Shown here in pieces: positions 34,579 through 46,451 of a stretch of DNA of 64,000 bases; positions within the stretch are counted from its first letter, which is position 1, and each line of letters opens with the position of its first letter. Source of the DNA: Rhynchosporium graminicola (lineage: Eukaryota; Ascomycota; Leotiomycetes; Helotiales; Ploettnerulaceae); contig FJUW01000030.1 in NCBI GenBank assembly GCA_900074885.1, forward strand, positions 458,307-522,306, read 5' to 3'. The notes under the pieces were generated by a model. It saw nothing but the letters and a program-made list of their open reading frames with translations. It had not been told where the DNA came from and searched no databases. Made by a program: the position numbers and the translations under genes.

Positions 34579-35531
34579 TCAGACCCATCGCTGTTGCTCC
34601 TTGTCATAGCCGATGGTGTCCAAATCCACATTCAGCGTTCTCAGCATCATAGCCATTGTGAACTCCTGGGTACAGTCAGTATAAATCTCAAAATACTAGC
34701 AGCATAACTCACATCTTCCTGCCCAGGCATTTCTCCAGTATCACCGACACCCTTCTCGCGCTGCGACTTCTCGTTCTCTGTTTCAGGATCAATGCCATAT
34801 TCAGCATAAACGTCCCTCTTCTCGACATCCTTATTTTCCTCCTCATCATCATCTTTATTCGTTTGCTCCTCTTGATCCCACGAGTTACGATTCTCTTCCT
34901 GTTTCTTCTGCATCTCCTTCCAAGCTCTCGGTCCACCCATCCTATCACCACAAATCAGCCATAATCCCCTTCCTCCTCCCAACAAAACATACCTATTGAC
35001 CCTATCTCTAACCTTCCCAAACAATTCCTCAGCAGCCAAACGACTTGCTCCCCTCCACTTCTCACACAAATCTCTCAATTCCCCATCAATCTCGCCATCA
35101 GGATCCTTCCCATAACTATCCTTCTCAATCTTTCTAGCTTGCTCCGCAGTGTCCAATTCCTCCTTCACATCCCTCAATTGTTTCTCCAGCTCCCTCTGCG
35201 CTTTCAGCAAAAGTGCAATATCAGGATCGGTATTGAGCGCTGCTGCTGCAACTGGAGAGGCAAATGTTTTCTTGGTGCGGGGTGCTGAAGGAGTGGGCAG
35301 TCGAGGGGTCTTGGTTGGGTTGGAGAGGAGAGAATTGGTTGTCCGTGATGCCAGAGGTGTGTTATTGTTGCTCTCGGGCACGGATCCAGCCACAGTGGGA
35401 GTTGTGCTGTCTTGAGGTTGTCCATCTTTTATGGGTGATTTGAAGGGCGTTTTGAATGGGGATCGGAAAGGTTTGGAGAGGGTTTGTGAGGCTACGTCGA
35501 TGCGACGGCGTTTTGCTGCTGGAGTTGACAT
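34579..35531 (-). CDS. sfr1: Swi5-dependent recombination repair protein Sfr1 (Mei5 family)
   Basis: Three exons (35531-34993, 34941-34713, 34665-34579) give 284 residues in phase. Sfr1 with Swi5 stabilises Rad51 (and Dmc1) filaments in homologous recombination. Evidence: start MSTPAAKRRRIDVASQTLSK, a disordered N-terminus with repeated KPFRSPFK/TPFKSPIK motifs that fits the DNA- and Rad51-binding tail of the family, a heptad coiled coil at about 110-140 (LLLKAQRELEKQLRDVKEEL), the WRGASRLAAEELF block, and the C-terminal end FTMAMMLRTLNVD...WV. The last exon is only 87 bp. An acidic insert (DDDEEENKD) lies near residue 220. Swi5 itself is not in the window. Confidence 0.82.
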
Positions 35532-36353
35532 CTTGAAGTTTCGCTTTGTTAGTGCTGTCTAGGGTAAGTCATTGATCAATATGGTTGTGAGCACTTTGGG
35601 ATAGGGTTGATGTTAGGAATTGAAGTCCCTAACGAGGCTGAAATAGTGGAAACGCGCCAAGGCTAGTTAGTACAGCTGGACGGCGAATGTGAGCTTTGAG
35701 TAGGTACCTAAAGTATAGAATGTTTGGATTTAGAGAATAAAGTGCTGTCGATAAATTCGAAGCCGTAAACATCAGTAAATTTTCACGAGAACGTAATCAA
35801 AGAGTAATTCTAACTGAAAAAGGGAAATACAGGCAGGACTCCAGAGTCGTCGAATCACATGACACTGTATTTCGTGACCAATGGACTCTCATTACCACAT
35901 CGCGATGTTTTACGATGTATTGATGCTATCATTCGCTATCAAGATAGCGCCATCAATTCTTGGGGTCCAATGTAAGTCTATCATCATTGGAAATCCCATC
36001 CCGTCGATCTGTTCAAGCAAGAAATGCTTTGTCCAGCAGTATATTGACATATTTTCCATGAGCAAATTCTAGATTCAGCTCGAGAGGTACTTCTGATAGC
36101 ACCTGGGCTCGCTTGGCCTCGACTACTTGCTTCCAGGAGCAAGACAACTCCCATCATTCTTACCAGCCGTGTATAAGACGTGACTCTCTTCGCTCATGTT
36201 GTCCGTATTAGCATGCGCACCAGGATGCCACACGTGCAAGCATTCCTTTTCACAAGCTCACATAGATGCATTGTAGTATTCCATAATCCATTTACTCCAA
36301 CCATGTTACACTCTAGACTACACTTCTAACCATACCTCACCATCTCCTTTCCG
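35532..36353. other. Intergenic region
   Basis: 0.8 kb between sfr1 start and hrd3 end, both on the minus strand. It holds the sfr1 promoter and hrd3 3' flank. A 63-codon plus-strand frame at 35881 has no supporting feature. Confidence 0.4.
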
Positions 36354-39057
36354 TCAATGCCCAACACCACCCGCAACCCACTGATTAAACGCCGGATCTC
36401 CAGGCTGAGGGAAGAGTTCACCATCCTGTCCTTGTCCTTGCTGCTGTTGTCCCGGAGGCAAAGCAGCATTTTGTCCAGCCTCCTGCTGTCTATGATTTTG
36501 CTGTCGCATCTGCCGATAATAGATCAACCCAATAAGAGCACCAGCGAGCAAGATGATAGCAATACTCTCCAAGAGGCCATCCTCGCCCATGTCCTCATAC
36601 ATGCCATCAGCATCTCCCCCGGGCATAGGTGAATCATCGGGCAGGTAATTGTCATCGTAGTCTGTATCTCCGTAGTACATGTGGTCGTCGCGGAGGAAAT
36701 TGGTAATCCATTCACTCAGGGACCATTGTTTCTTCGCCGCTACAGATAAGCGTTAGCCAGAATCACAGAATTTTCGTTTGGGTTAAGTAACTTACTGGGC
36801 TCATCTTGGATGGAATTTACAGACCCCTGTGTGAGGGTGTTCCACGCACTCCTAAGCCGCAGTTTGAACAAGCTCAACGTAACAGGGAGATAAGCCTCCT
36901 CATTCGTCTCAAGAGCGAGATCGTAGTACCGTTTCGCCAGATGAAAATCCTGCGTAAGTCCCACCCCATTCTCATGCATCCAAGCCAGATTATACAGCGC
37001 CTGTGCACTCTGATGATATTCACACGCTGCCGTATAGCAACTCGCAGCTTTCTCAAAATCGACTTGCGTGCCGATACCTTCCAAGTAGTAATCTCCCATT
37101 TTGACCATCGAGTCGATATTCGATTGTTTGGCGGATCGTGTCCAGTAGATCAGAGCAAGAGCCCCATTCTGAAGTAAAGCAGGTCGAGTGACAGAGTTTA
37201 GAGATAGCCAGGATGGTATGGACCATGATGATTTTTGTTGGTCGAGGAGGTATGCTACGTTGGCTTGTCCTATTTCGTAACCTTGCTCGGCGGCAAACAT
37301 GTAATCAATCAACGCCAGCTCTTCATTGCCATTTTCGAACGCCTCATTCGCTTCAGCAAACGACGTAAGGAGAGGTTCGGCCTTTTCTGCAACACTCTTG
37401 TAGTACATGGCTGCCAGTCCACAACTCCTCTCTTTCCCAATCCCTTGTTCGATGAGTTCTGCCAGGAAATAGTACGATTCGATTTGACCATATCGAGCAG
37501 CCAGCTCAAAGTACTTGGTAGCGACGGTGATATCCCCCGTGGTTCCTTGATCCAAGAATAGAGCACCCAGAGCGACCTGAGCGGGCGAATAATCTTGATC
37601 TGCTGCAGTCTTGAGGTATTCCTGAGCCTTGACCGAATTCTTAGGAACGCCAAGTCCCTCCAAATACATTAATCCCATTCCATACTGCGAACCAGCATCG
37701 CCACTCTTTATACCCCTTTGGAACCAGATCTGGGCCTTTTCGAAACTCTGCTCCACGCCTTCTCCTCTTAGAAACATGCGGCCAAGATATCCAGCAGCTT
37801 TCGTAGCAATCTTCTCCAATCCATGCTTTTCGCTCTCGATGATCCGACCATCTCTCGTCCAATAGAGCTTGGCAACTTTCATGAAGTACCATTTTGCACT
37901 CTTCATGTTCCGAGCCAGTCCTTTCTGCCCATCATAATGAATCCGCCCCAAGCTGAAAGTAGCTTTGAAATCTCCTTTCCTTGACATCAGATCCAAGTAT
38001 TCCAACACATCATCCAAAGCAGCATTAGCATCCGAACTGACACCAGCTTTATTCCTATTGCTTCCCGAACTGGAATAACTCGCTCCTTCGCCATAGACCC
38101 CTCCATCCTCGTCTGCAAGTCGATACGAATCAGGTACCCACGCCATTCCTCCGGGTGGCCCAGAACGAAACCATTCAATAGCTTTATCAGCCACTTTCTT
38201 GTAATGCTTAACCGCCGTGTTACAACTCTGTGCCACTCCAACTCCTGTATGATATCGAAATGCCAGCGTCATCTCAGATTTGACGCTTCCTCCTTGGGCT
38301 GCAAATGTATGGTATAGCAAAGACTTGGCTTGATCCCGCTCGACTGCTCCTCCAATTCCAGTAGAGTACATAAAACCCAGCATATGTTGTGCCGAGCTAT
38401 TTCCATTCAGCGAGGCCAACTGATGGTACCGTTTGAACGCTTCGGGATAATCTGCTGGAACTGAGAAGTTACTGTAGAAGTGCATCTCTGCGAGGAGAAA
38501 AATGGCGTCTGGGTTGTTGACTTGCGCTGCCTCTTCTAGCAACCGTACCGCATCTGCCACTGGTCCTGGAAGCTCCTTGTGGCCCTCTACAGATCCTTCT
38601 GATGCTGGCCCTTGAGCTGAAATCTGGGGTACCAGAGAAAGGGCATATTTCCCAACCGTTCCTAGTATTCCTGATTGTTTGCGCGATGGTCGGGGGTGTA
38701 ATCGTTCGTATCGTCGGAGGAAGAAGAGGGCTTTGTCGACTTGTTCCGCACCTTTCCTTGTCAGCATAATTCCAGCAATGGATCTTGTCCCTACCGTCGA
38801 CCTTCTTCCTTCCACCACCTTTTCCGTGAAGCGGCTGCTGTGGCGTCGCAGACTGAGCTGCTAGGGAAGGCTGTGGACTGCCATCTGCAGTTCTTGTTGT
38901 ATCCTTATCGTCTTGTACTTGCGCAAGGACTGCTGGGTATATTAAAGATGCAAAAACTGGTGAAGAAGGAAAAAATTAGCTTCTAAGTGCAATGATAGTC
39001 TGGGTATCATGACACACAAATCCAAAACCACAGCCTTCTGGTCCAGTCCCTCATCAT
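36354..39057 (-). CDS. hrd3: ERAD component Hrd3 (SEL1L homologue)
   Basis: Four exons (39057-39018, 38956-38819, 38751-36796, 36739-36354) give 839 residues. Hrd3 is the luminal substrate-recruiting partner of the Hrd1 ubiquitin ligase in ER-associated degradation. A 40-bp first exon starts a signal peptide (MMRDWTRRLWFWI, then FFASLIYPAVLA with likely cleavage after VLA), which appears only after splicing. The body is a run of Sel1-like repeats (for example AQHMLGFMYSTGIG, GSQYGMGLMYLEGLGV, ALYNLAWMHENGVGL). A membrane helix near the C-terminus (ESIAIILLAGALIGLIYY) anchors it, followed by a Gln/Pro-rich cytosolic tail. All four exon junctions are phase-consistent. Confidence 0.92.
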
Positions 39058-39454
39058 GTCGCACGTCACTCTACGCAATAAATCACTTCGTATGAGAAGT
39101 TTTAGTTGATAGTCTGGTCATCATCCACATCTAGTTCATTTCGGGGATCTGAAATGCACAAGTGGAAGGCTGAGTTTGTCGCGGGGTGTTGATGCAAGCT
39201 GTCTTGTTGGTCTCCAAGTGTCATCTTCTCACGCGGGTCGGCACGCGATTGAACGCCGAAAAGTCAAGGAAGGCAGGCTTACAAATGTCAGCCTCGCGAG
39301 CAACGAAATTTCATTGCAAAATATACTAAATTGCTCGAGAGATATACATTTAAGCGATTTCCTTTTCCCTGCTCCTATTTTGGAGGGTCAGGTATAAATT
39401 TCTCAATACTTTTAATACTTGCTATCTCCTGTTTGTCACAGAACATGCTCTAAA

Positions 39455-40754
39455 TCAGTCTCCCTTCCAAGCCTTGATCTGACCATCCTCGCCACAAGTC
39501 AGAACCGTTTGATGCTACAAAAAATTAGCTGGGTCACAATCAGTAATAGAATGAAAGGACTCACTGAATCCAGAAAGCAAAACGACCTTACAATCTCCGA
39601 CCCATGAGCACCCGGCAACGTAACTTTGCTCTCTGGAGAAAATGTCCAAGGAGGGTTATTCCTCAGCTGAATAAGATCAAAGCTCTCTCGACTGTAAAGA
39701 ATTAGCATAGTAGACTTCAAACACACACCTCCGTAGGAAGGACATACCTATGAGTACCAACCCCAATAACAGCCCCTCCATCCGGTCTCCTCACAACATT
39801 CGCAACATACTCTCCTCCAAGTAATTCTCTTACATCACCATGATGGACAGGTAAAGGCTCCTCGACACCTTCTTCCGGGTTGGTGACTAGTTGATACGTA
39901 GAGAATTTCTCATCGTGCGAAACGGCGAAGATGTCGACATCGCTGAGGAAATTGGCGTGGCTGATGGAGGCGCCGTGGTTGATGGTTTGGTGAAGCGCGT
40001 CTTCTTCGTCGATGATTGTGGTGTTGAATATGTTTACTAATCCGTCTGTGGATCCGGAGAGGAGGATTTGAGGGCGAGTTGGGTGGAATTGGAGCTGCAT
40101 AGTGTTAGGAATGATCTTTGTCTGGGAGATTGGAGAAGGAGCGGACTTCTGTAACATCATCGCTATGACTTTCGATATAATTCACAACCGGAGCTGTAAG
40201 GTGTCTCATGTCCCTATGTATGTTAGCTTTTAACAACACTGATGGGCGCATTAGACATACCAAATCAAAACCGAAGCTTGATGATTCGTTAACTCCGTGC
40301 CAGCAGCAAGACCATATGAAGTTGTCATTGCCAGTGAAAGAATCGGAGCATCTCCTTCTACCATACGACAACCCAATCAGCACCAATCTCTAACTTTCAC
40401 TTCCAGATCCCAATTTCTCGCCAAACCCTCTTAATCCCCTCGAGACTCACCACTTCTACACTCTCCAGCCATTCCGCCAGTCCTCGGATCCCACATCACA
40501 ACCTTCCCATCTCTCCCCGCTGTACAAACAACCACACTATCACCCTCCCCGACAGCCTTCAAGCACGTGACATCCTTATTAGCCTTCTTGATCTCTTTTA
40601 CTGGTCCGGAATCCAGCGCTAGTGGATCCAGCAGTCGGAGCGTATCATCTGACGATATGGATGCGAGACCAGCGGCTACAGGGATGATATCGTAGACGTA
40701 TGTCCCTGCCGGCGAGGAGATGTGGAATTGAGACTGGATGTTCAGGTTGTACAT
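39455..40754 (-). CDS. WD40-repeat protein, WDR89-like
   Basis: Six exons (40754-40451, 40357-40261, 40213-40147, 40094-39748, 39691-39565, 39514-39455) give 333 residues, each junction in phase. WD-type blades are visible: ASISSDDTLRLLDP, TAGRDGKVVMWDPRTG, ASVLIWDMRH, LSGSTDGLVNIFN, IFAVSHDEKFSTYQL, and the final TCGEDGQIKAWKGD. Blade order and length match the WDR89 family, whose role is not well defined. The start at 40754 is the first Met of the frame after a stretch that also reads open upstream from a GTG; a longer first exon cannot be excluded. It lies 5' of nothing close and runs towards hrd3 on the same strand. Confidence 0.82.
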
Positions 40755-42069
40755 GTTGGTGATGTGGTTTGAAAATTTGGTAAGCGAGAATTTCTTTTTG
40801 GCGATGTTTTGCACTCATCGATTGCTTAATTCTATATTTTTTTTCAACGACTTGCCCAAATAAAACCAAGATACCCGACAGTTGTTACTTATGGAACACT
40901 CGTATTTGACGATTGAATATTTCTTTACACTTCTAGCTATCGAGTTTCTAATTTTGTATATTTATTTATTATAACTATAAGTTTACAACAGACCTTGATG
41001 ATATTCATGGTATTCCTTTGATTCCCACTTTTTCTTGAAATTCATCCTGCCATAATTCCAAACGGCCAAATGCACGTGTAGCTGCCTGCTCCGCGGCAGT
41101 TTGAGGCTGTTTATTATCTTGACGTGTAACGAGAAGATAATTATTTAGTCTCATATCATTTATGTGTCATTCAATAGTTCTTAGGTAATTATCTCCAATG
41201 TCTTTGTGCCTCTGAAACTTGCTCTTAGTAAAAAATGTCATATAATACTTTCATGGCTTTAGATTATCCCCTAGATAAAGTCCTTAAACCCTTCCTGGAC
41301 TTGGACGACGTCTGCCTTCAGACACATAGCTGATCGCGAATCTGTGAACACAGCTATAGACTGCAAGCAAAGAGGTGGGTATATCATGATGATCTAACCC
41401 GCCTGTCTGTGATTGAGTTTAGAACATCATAAACATGTCAAATGATCGTAGACTCATATTACTGAAGTCACCCGGCACTCGCTGCCCACAGCTCCTAGCC
41501 GCTTTGAGACATGTCTAGTATCCTCCTCGCTTCCGGCTTGTTGCTGTGGTATCAGAAGTAAACCCTGCTATCCAGGCTGGCTCGAAAGCTGGCCGAAATG
41601 CACGGAGTGGGGAGATCTTAGAATCTGTACACATCCATGGAGCTGTTTCGCATCACGAATCGTTCGATTTCGCTGGATATTTAAGTATCATAAGAGCTGG
41701 AAACGGAAGCAGAATATGGCCTCGTTTTGAACAAGGCATTCAAAGGCCCGGGAATGGACAAGACTTTGGCAACTCAGAGAATAGAGCTGCAATTCTGATT
41801 ATTCTTCCTTAGCCTATGAGTCGTCTGTTCAAAGGGACCCGCGGGCTGCTCGCTCTGACTAAGACGTGATTAGAAATGCAAATTGACATATTCTTAGGCC
41901 TGAAGCTACTTACAGTAATGTAAATTCTAGCTTGATTCCAACTGCAGGACGTTGTCTGCATGCACAGCATTATACAAGTAACGCCTTGATATCATATATC
42001 ATAACCTCATAACTGGCGAATCATTTACTTGACCATCCACCTCCATAAACCATTGGCATCCATCCCACC
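40755..42069. other. Intergenic region
   Basis: 1.3 kb between the WDR89-like start and the FRG1 stop. The part 40900-41280 is AT-rich. An 88-codon plus-strand frame at 41546 shows no features. No RNA gene recognised. Confidence 0.45.
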
Positions 42070-42936
42070 TTAACTATACTTATCGTGCTTATTCTTAACC
42101 TTAATGAGTAACAGCGCTTCATGATAATCCCCTTCCCTTCTGGCCTTCTTCAACTTCCTGACCTCATCATCCTCCAGTTTCCTCCCAACAGCCTCTTCCA
42201 ACTCCTTCCTACTGATTTTCTCTCTCGCCTTCTCTTCTTTGGACGCCTTCAATTTTGGCTTAAACCTTGCCTGCATGCGTATTCGAAATGTGGTGTTGAA
42301 AGTAGTAGTATCTGCATCACCTCGGACTTCAGGCAGAGCACTCGATTTCGATGATGTAGAGGGCTTGATGGTGAGAAATGTATCGCGGAGGGTATGGATT
42401 TGAAATGTCCCTGGTGTGTCGGCTGTAGGTATGGAAAGGAAGGATTCGAGGGGTGATACCGCTTCTGTGCTGGCGGAGAGGATGCCGAATTTGTCGCAAC
42501 TTAGATATCTTATACTGTCAGCAAATGTACTATTCATGGATTGTCAGACATCTCACCTTCCATGGTGGCCCTTGAAGCTCAAAGTTTCCGTTCCTGCTAC
42601 CCTATTCGCAATCCAAACCTGTCGTACATCGTGTGGTTCCGCAGTCGAAGGATCGTCGTTGAGGATATTCTCCAATGCACTCGCAAAGACACTGCCATTC
42701 GTATCACATGCTATACAACTTGGCGGATCCGAAGGCAAAACCAAAACAATGGGTCCTACGACATCGCCTGTAGCTTCTGCTGTCACCCAACTATCGTCGT
42801 CCGCGGTGGTTTCATCTGCCTTGGGAGCTGCCAGTTGTGTTGAAGGGCCATCTTCGTCTCCGAATTTCTCTGCGATGTCTACGCGCTTCCTCTTCTTCGC
42901 CTTCTTGTCGCCTTTGAATGTAAGTGGTTTGACCAT
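42070..42936 (-). CDS. FRG1-like protein
   Basis: Two exons (42936-42557 and 42508-42070) around a 48-bp intron (GTGAGA...TATAAG) give 272 residues. FRG1 proteins have a fascin-like beta-trefoil domain, bind actin and RNA and are found in nucleolus and spliceosome preparations. Evidence: basic N-terminus LTFKGDKKAKKRKR (nucleolar-type signal), the VWIANRV and LSFKGHHGRYLSCDKFGIL trefoil strands, VSPLESFLSI, and the Lys-rich C-terminus with RKELEEAVGRKLEDDEVRKL. An acidic, Asp-rich insert lies at about residues 25-50. It shares a 231-bp divergent promoter with the oxygenase at 43168. Confidence 0.85.
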
Positions 42937-43167
42937 TTTGTGAAGCAGTCGGGATTTGTTGATGTGGATATAGGAAGGTGTCGTCGACCTTCCAATTCGA
43001 GGACCTAGAGCTTTGAAACAATTGCGCTATACCCAATTCAGCGACCCCTCCAAGCTCATCGGGCTACTCCGAACTCCTCTGCTCCACGATCCAGATATAA
43101 AATTCTTGCTGTAATACTATACACTGTTTTCTTCAAGTATCTGAAGAGTTTTGTATTCCAAATCCAC
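42937..43167. promoter_or_regulatory. Short divergent promoter between FRG1 and the 2OG oxygenase
   Basis: 231 bp separate the two start codons, so upstream sequences must be shared. No defined binding site is claimed. Confidence 0.5.
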
Positions 43168-44362
43168 ATGTCTTCGGCCGCTGTAACTGTTAGTCTCAAG
43201 GACTTGAAAGATGGTATATCTTCCCCACCATGACAGCTCAAAAGCGAATGGCTGACCCAAGTAGGCAATGTCTCATTCCAGACCTTAGTAGATGCTTTCG
43301 GACCAGACTCTCTAGGCATTATAATAGTCAAAGATGTACCAGAAGAGTTCGCACAATTAAGACATCGTCTTCTAACATACTCCTCCTACCTTGGAAATCT
43401 TCCTCAATTTCGCCTCGGTAAGTTGACCAGCTTTTCCGACCTTCTAGTGCTAAACAACAACAGACAAACTCGAAAATCCATCTTCCAAATACCTGACAGG
43501 CTGGTCCAGAGGCAAAGAGACACTTAAGAACGGCCAGATCGATACTCACAAAGGCTCATTCTACGCAAATTGTGCCTTTTACGTGAGCCCCTCTCTCAAC
43601 TGCGCCAAACCGACTGAGGAGTTCTCCCCTGACAACTTTCCCGAATACCTTAGTCCCAATCTCTGGCCTAGTAACATCGCCGGTTTCAAAGAAACGTTCG
43701 AAGATCTCTGTCGTCTGATTATCGACACTGCTGTTCTGGTAGCGAAAGCATGTGATCAATATGCAGAGAAGGAAATCCCCGATTACAAGCCAGGATATCT
43801 TGAGCATGTAGTCAAGACTTCTACTACGACTAAAGCAAGACTCTTGCATTATTTCCCAGCGGACGAAGAAGCTAAAGAAGATACGAACGATGATGATTGG
43901 TGTGCTACGCATGTCGATCATGGATGTCTGACTGGTTTGACTTCAGCTATGTTTATCAATGAGACGAGACAGGTGCCTGTGATTCCTATCACGTATTCGT
44001 ATGCACCGCGTTTCTTACCTACTTTGACGGAACTCGATTCGTCACCAGATCCCACAGCCGGTCTGTATATTCAGTCTCGGAGTGGAGAAACGGTACAGGT
44101 CAAGATACCGCGGGATTGTATCGCATTCCAGACGGGTGCGGCGCTGGAGAAGATCACTAAGGGCAAGTTCAAGGCCGTTCCGCATTATGTGAGAGGTGTA
44201 CGACCAGGTGTAGCGGGTGGTGAGAATGAAGGCGGCAAGATCGCACGGAACACATTAGCGGTATTCACGCAGCCAAACCTTGGGGAGATTGTAGATTTGG
44301 ATCAGGATATCACTTTTGGCGAGTATGCGAGAGGTGTTGTGGAGAAGAACACAACGAAGTAG
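43168..44362 (+). CDS. 2-oxoglutarate/Fe(II)-dependent oxygenase, clavaminate-synthase-like
   Basis: Three exons (43168-43213, 43265-43417, 43464-44362) give 365 residues in phase. The fold is of the isopenicillin-N-synthase/clavaminate-synthase-like 2OG oxygenases. Iron triad: H216 and D218 in WCATHVDHG and H307 in AVPHYVRG, with R310 placed to bind 2-oxoglutarate. N-terminal block VSLKDLKDG and the LGNLPQFRLDKLE segment are typical of a conserved ascomycete subgroup with unknown substrate. No signal peptide, so cytosolic. No biosynthetic cluster surrounds it, which argues for primary metabolism or repair rather than a secondary metabolite. Confidence 0.87.
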
Positions 44363-44551
44363 AGGTTTGAGTGGTTAATAAACAGGAATCGTTCAAGTCT
44401 GACTAAGGACGACACAATTCATGCTCCGAAGCTCTCTCTTTCGTTGATCTGACACTAGGTAAAACTTCACTTCAGCAAACTTCATGCTTTCTTTTCATAT
44501 CACCTGTCTCTGTCTTGAAGTCATATCCTCTTTTCCATCCGAAGCAACTGT

Positions 44552-44710
44552 CTACTCAATTCTGCCACATTTCTGTCTTTCCAGCACTATAAGCTGCTGA
44601 TAATCGCGATGAACCAGATTCTCGCTCTCATCGTCAATAGCAGAAAACTTCGCCGGAGCTTCTTCGGCCTCGACGTTTTGACTAGATTTCATGGATGGTT
44701 GTTCGTCCAT
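44552..44710 (-). CDS. Tiny acidic/coiled-coil protein, possibly frameshifted
   Basis: A 52-residue frame from an ATG at 44710: acidic start with EAEEAPAKFSAIDDESENL followed by a helical stretch HRDYQQLIVLERQK. After the QK the sequence continues as a plausible coiled coil in another frame (NVAELSRQLLRMEKRI, ending at 44521), suggesting that one base is missing or that a very short splice event is involved. Composition and heptad pattern look protein-like across both frames. No family recognised. It faces the 3' end of the oxygenase gene. Confidence 0.35.
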   Translation of the reverse strand: MDEQPSMKSSQNVEAEEAPAKFSAIDDESENLVHRDYQQLIVLERQKCGRIE

Positions 44711-46451
44711 GTTGAGGATGATGGGAGTGGAGATGGAGTTAAAGGGAAGATCTTGTAGTTGGATTGTAAATCTATGGGTTCGAGTGATAGTGGAAAGATA
44801 GGAGTGTTTATTTGAGCTCCTTGTGGTTCTTCACCTGATCTTTATAGATGTTGAGGAAGTCAACTGGATCAGGTATCAGTAGACTGTCAGAGGTTCGCAC
44901 GGGGCCATTCGCTTCTTCCTACCCATGCCAATGGAAAAGTCAAAATTAGGATATCCGTTGAATTGAGTCTATATGTCAGGTAAGGCTGACACGATACCAA
45001 CCGATTGTCGTACAGACTATCTCCATCCTTGTTCATGCCAGCTCGATGGTAACTCGTGCATCTATCTGCATGAATATGGACTGTACTACTGCAGTGCCTG
45101 GTCTTCAAAAGCCTCACACCCAATTGCGCATGGATAACCAATTTCGATCTGTCTATTTCGCTACATACCTTAGTCTGTGACCCAGAATGAATGTCAGGTT
45201 ATTGACATCTCTTTGACTTGTCTCGGCTCGCTTACGGCAGAACAGAGAGTATTGGATTGGTTCATGCGTGAAGCAAGTAAACGTCTTTTATTGTTTCATG
45301 GAATACATATCAGTCTCCCATGATATGCTATTTATCGAGCTGGCAAATATTATAATCGAGAGCCAGAGAACTTTTCAAGTATTCGCGACAGCATTTGCTC
45401 ACCTCCTCGTCGAGGCCAGCTACACAGCCACAGCTGATCTGAAACACTCCACCTGTTAGCTTAAGAAGCCGACAAAAGTAAACATCCTTTTTCTTTTATA
45501 CAGCACAAACGAAATTTCCAAAGCACAAAGCCCGCACTCATCTCCACATGCTCCAAGCCTTGCGAATCCCCCGGATCACCACCAGATTAGAGTTTCAAAC
45601 AATAAAGTAGTTGCACATCATCTCAGATCATCACGGCTTGGTATCCACTAATTCCACACGGTTAATCACTACCACCTACCTATAGGAGCTTGGGAATATT
45701 CCTTCCGCATCTGCATGCCTGTCCTGTGAACGCCGGGGTTGGGTTAGGGGCACGGATCTGGGAATGGCGACCTTATGTAGGTCCTGTATTGTATCTTTTT
45801 ATAGGGCTCACTCCCCTGCAGTAGCTCCACCGACCGTCCTGGGGCGCTGCTGGAAGTTTCATGCGTCCTTGACACGTCCTTTTATCTACAACTTGGACAT
45901 TGCGTTGCCTTGCTTCGTACAGAATCATTTGTTTTCATAGCAGGATTATTTCACTCCTTGGTCGGTCAACTGATATGGCATTTATCTCTATCATCAACGG
46001 TAACTTTCATTCTTAACACAGTCTAGACAGTTCAAGATATTCCTTCCCGTTCCCGGATATAAGTATTGTAACAAGCCGGACTGTACATCCGTAGCGCGTG
46101 CCGCTTCCTCCATCCCGTCCTGTTCTCATCCATCCCTTGTTATTCTAGCCGCCGCCGAGTCTTGGCCAATCATGCGAGGGTCTTCACGCTCAGGTCATGT
46201 TGACTTATATTCGCATTGACTCGGCCCCGTCCGTAAATATTGCAGATCTCCCTGGTTTCAAATCATCATCATATCCCTGCGCAGTCCAAAGTCTAGACAC
46301 TATCGAGGAATCCCAGCTTTCATACTTTACATGTTCATCTCAACATCCTCCTACTCCCTCTCGTGCCTGGACTTGATCTCGATTTCTTCCATCTATCCCT
46401 CATCACACTCGTTTGTACCAGTCAGTAGCATCGCTCGTTGATTCCTTAATT
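44711..46451. promoter_or_regulatory. Long upstream region of the exo-glucanase gene
   Basis: 1.7 kb non-coding. The last 300 bp before 46452 are rich in CT and TC runs as in strong fungal promoters. Frames at 44887-45141 and 45268-45459 have no supporting features. No specific site is claimed. Confidence 0.4.
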
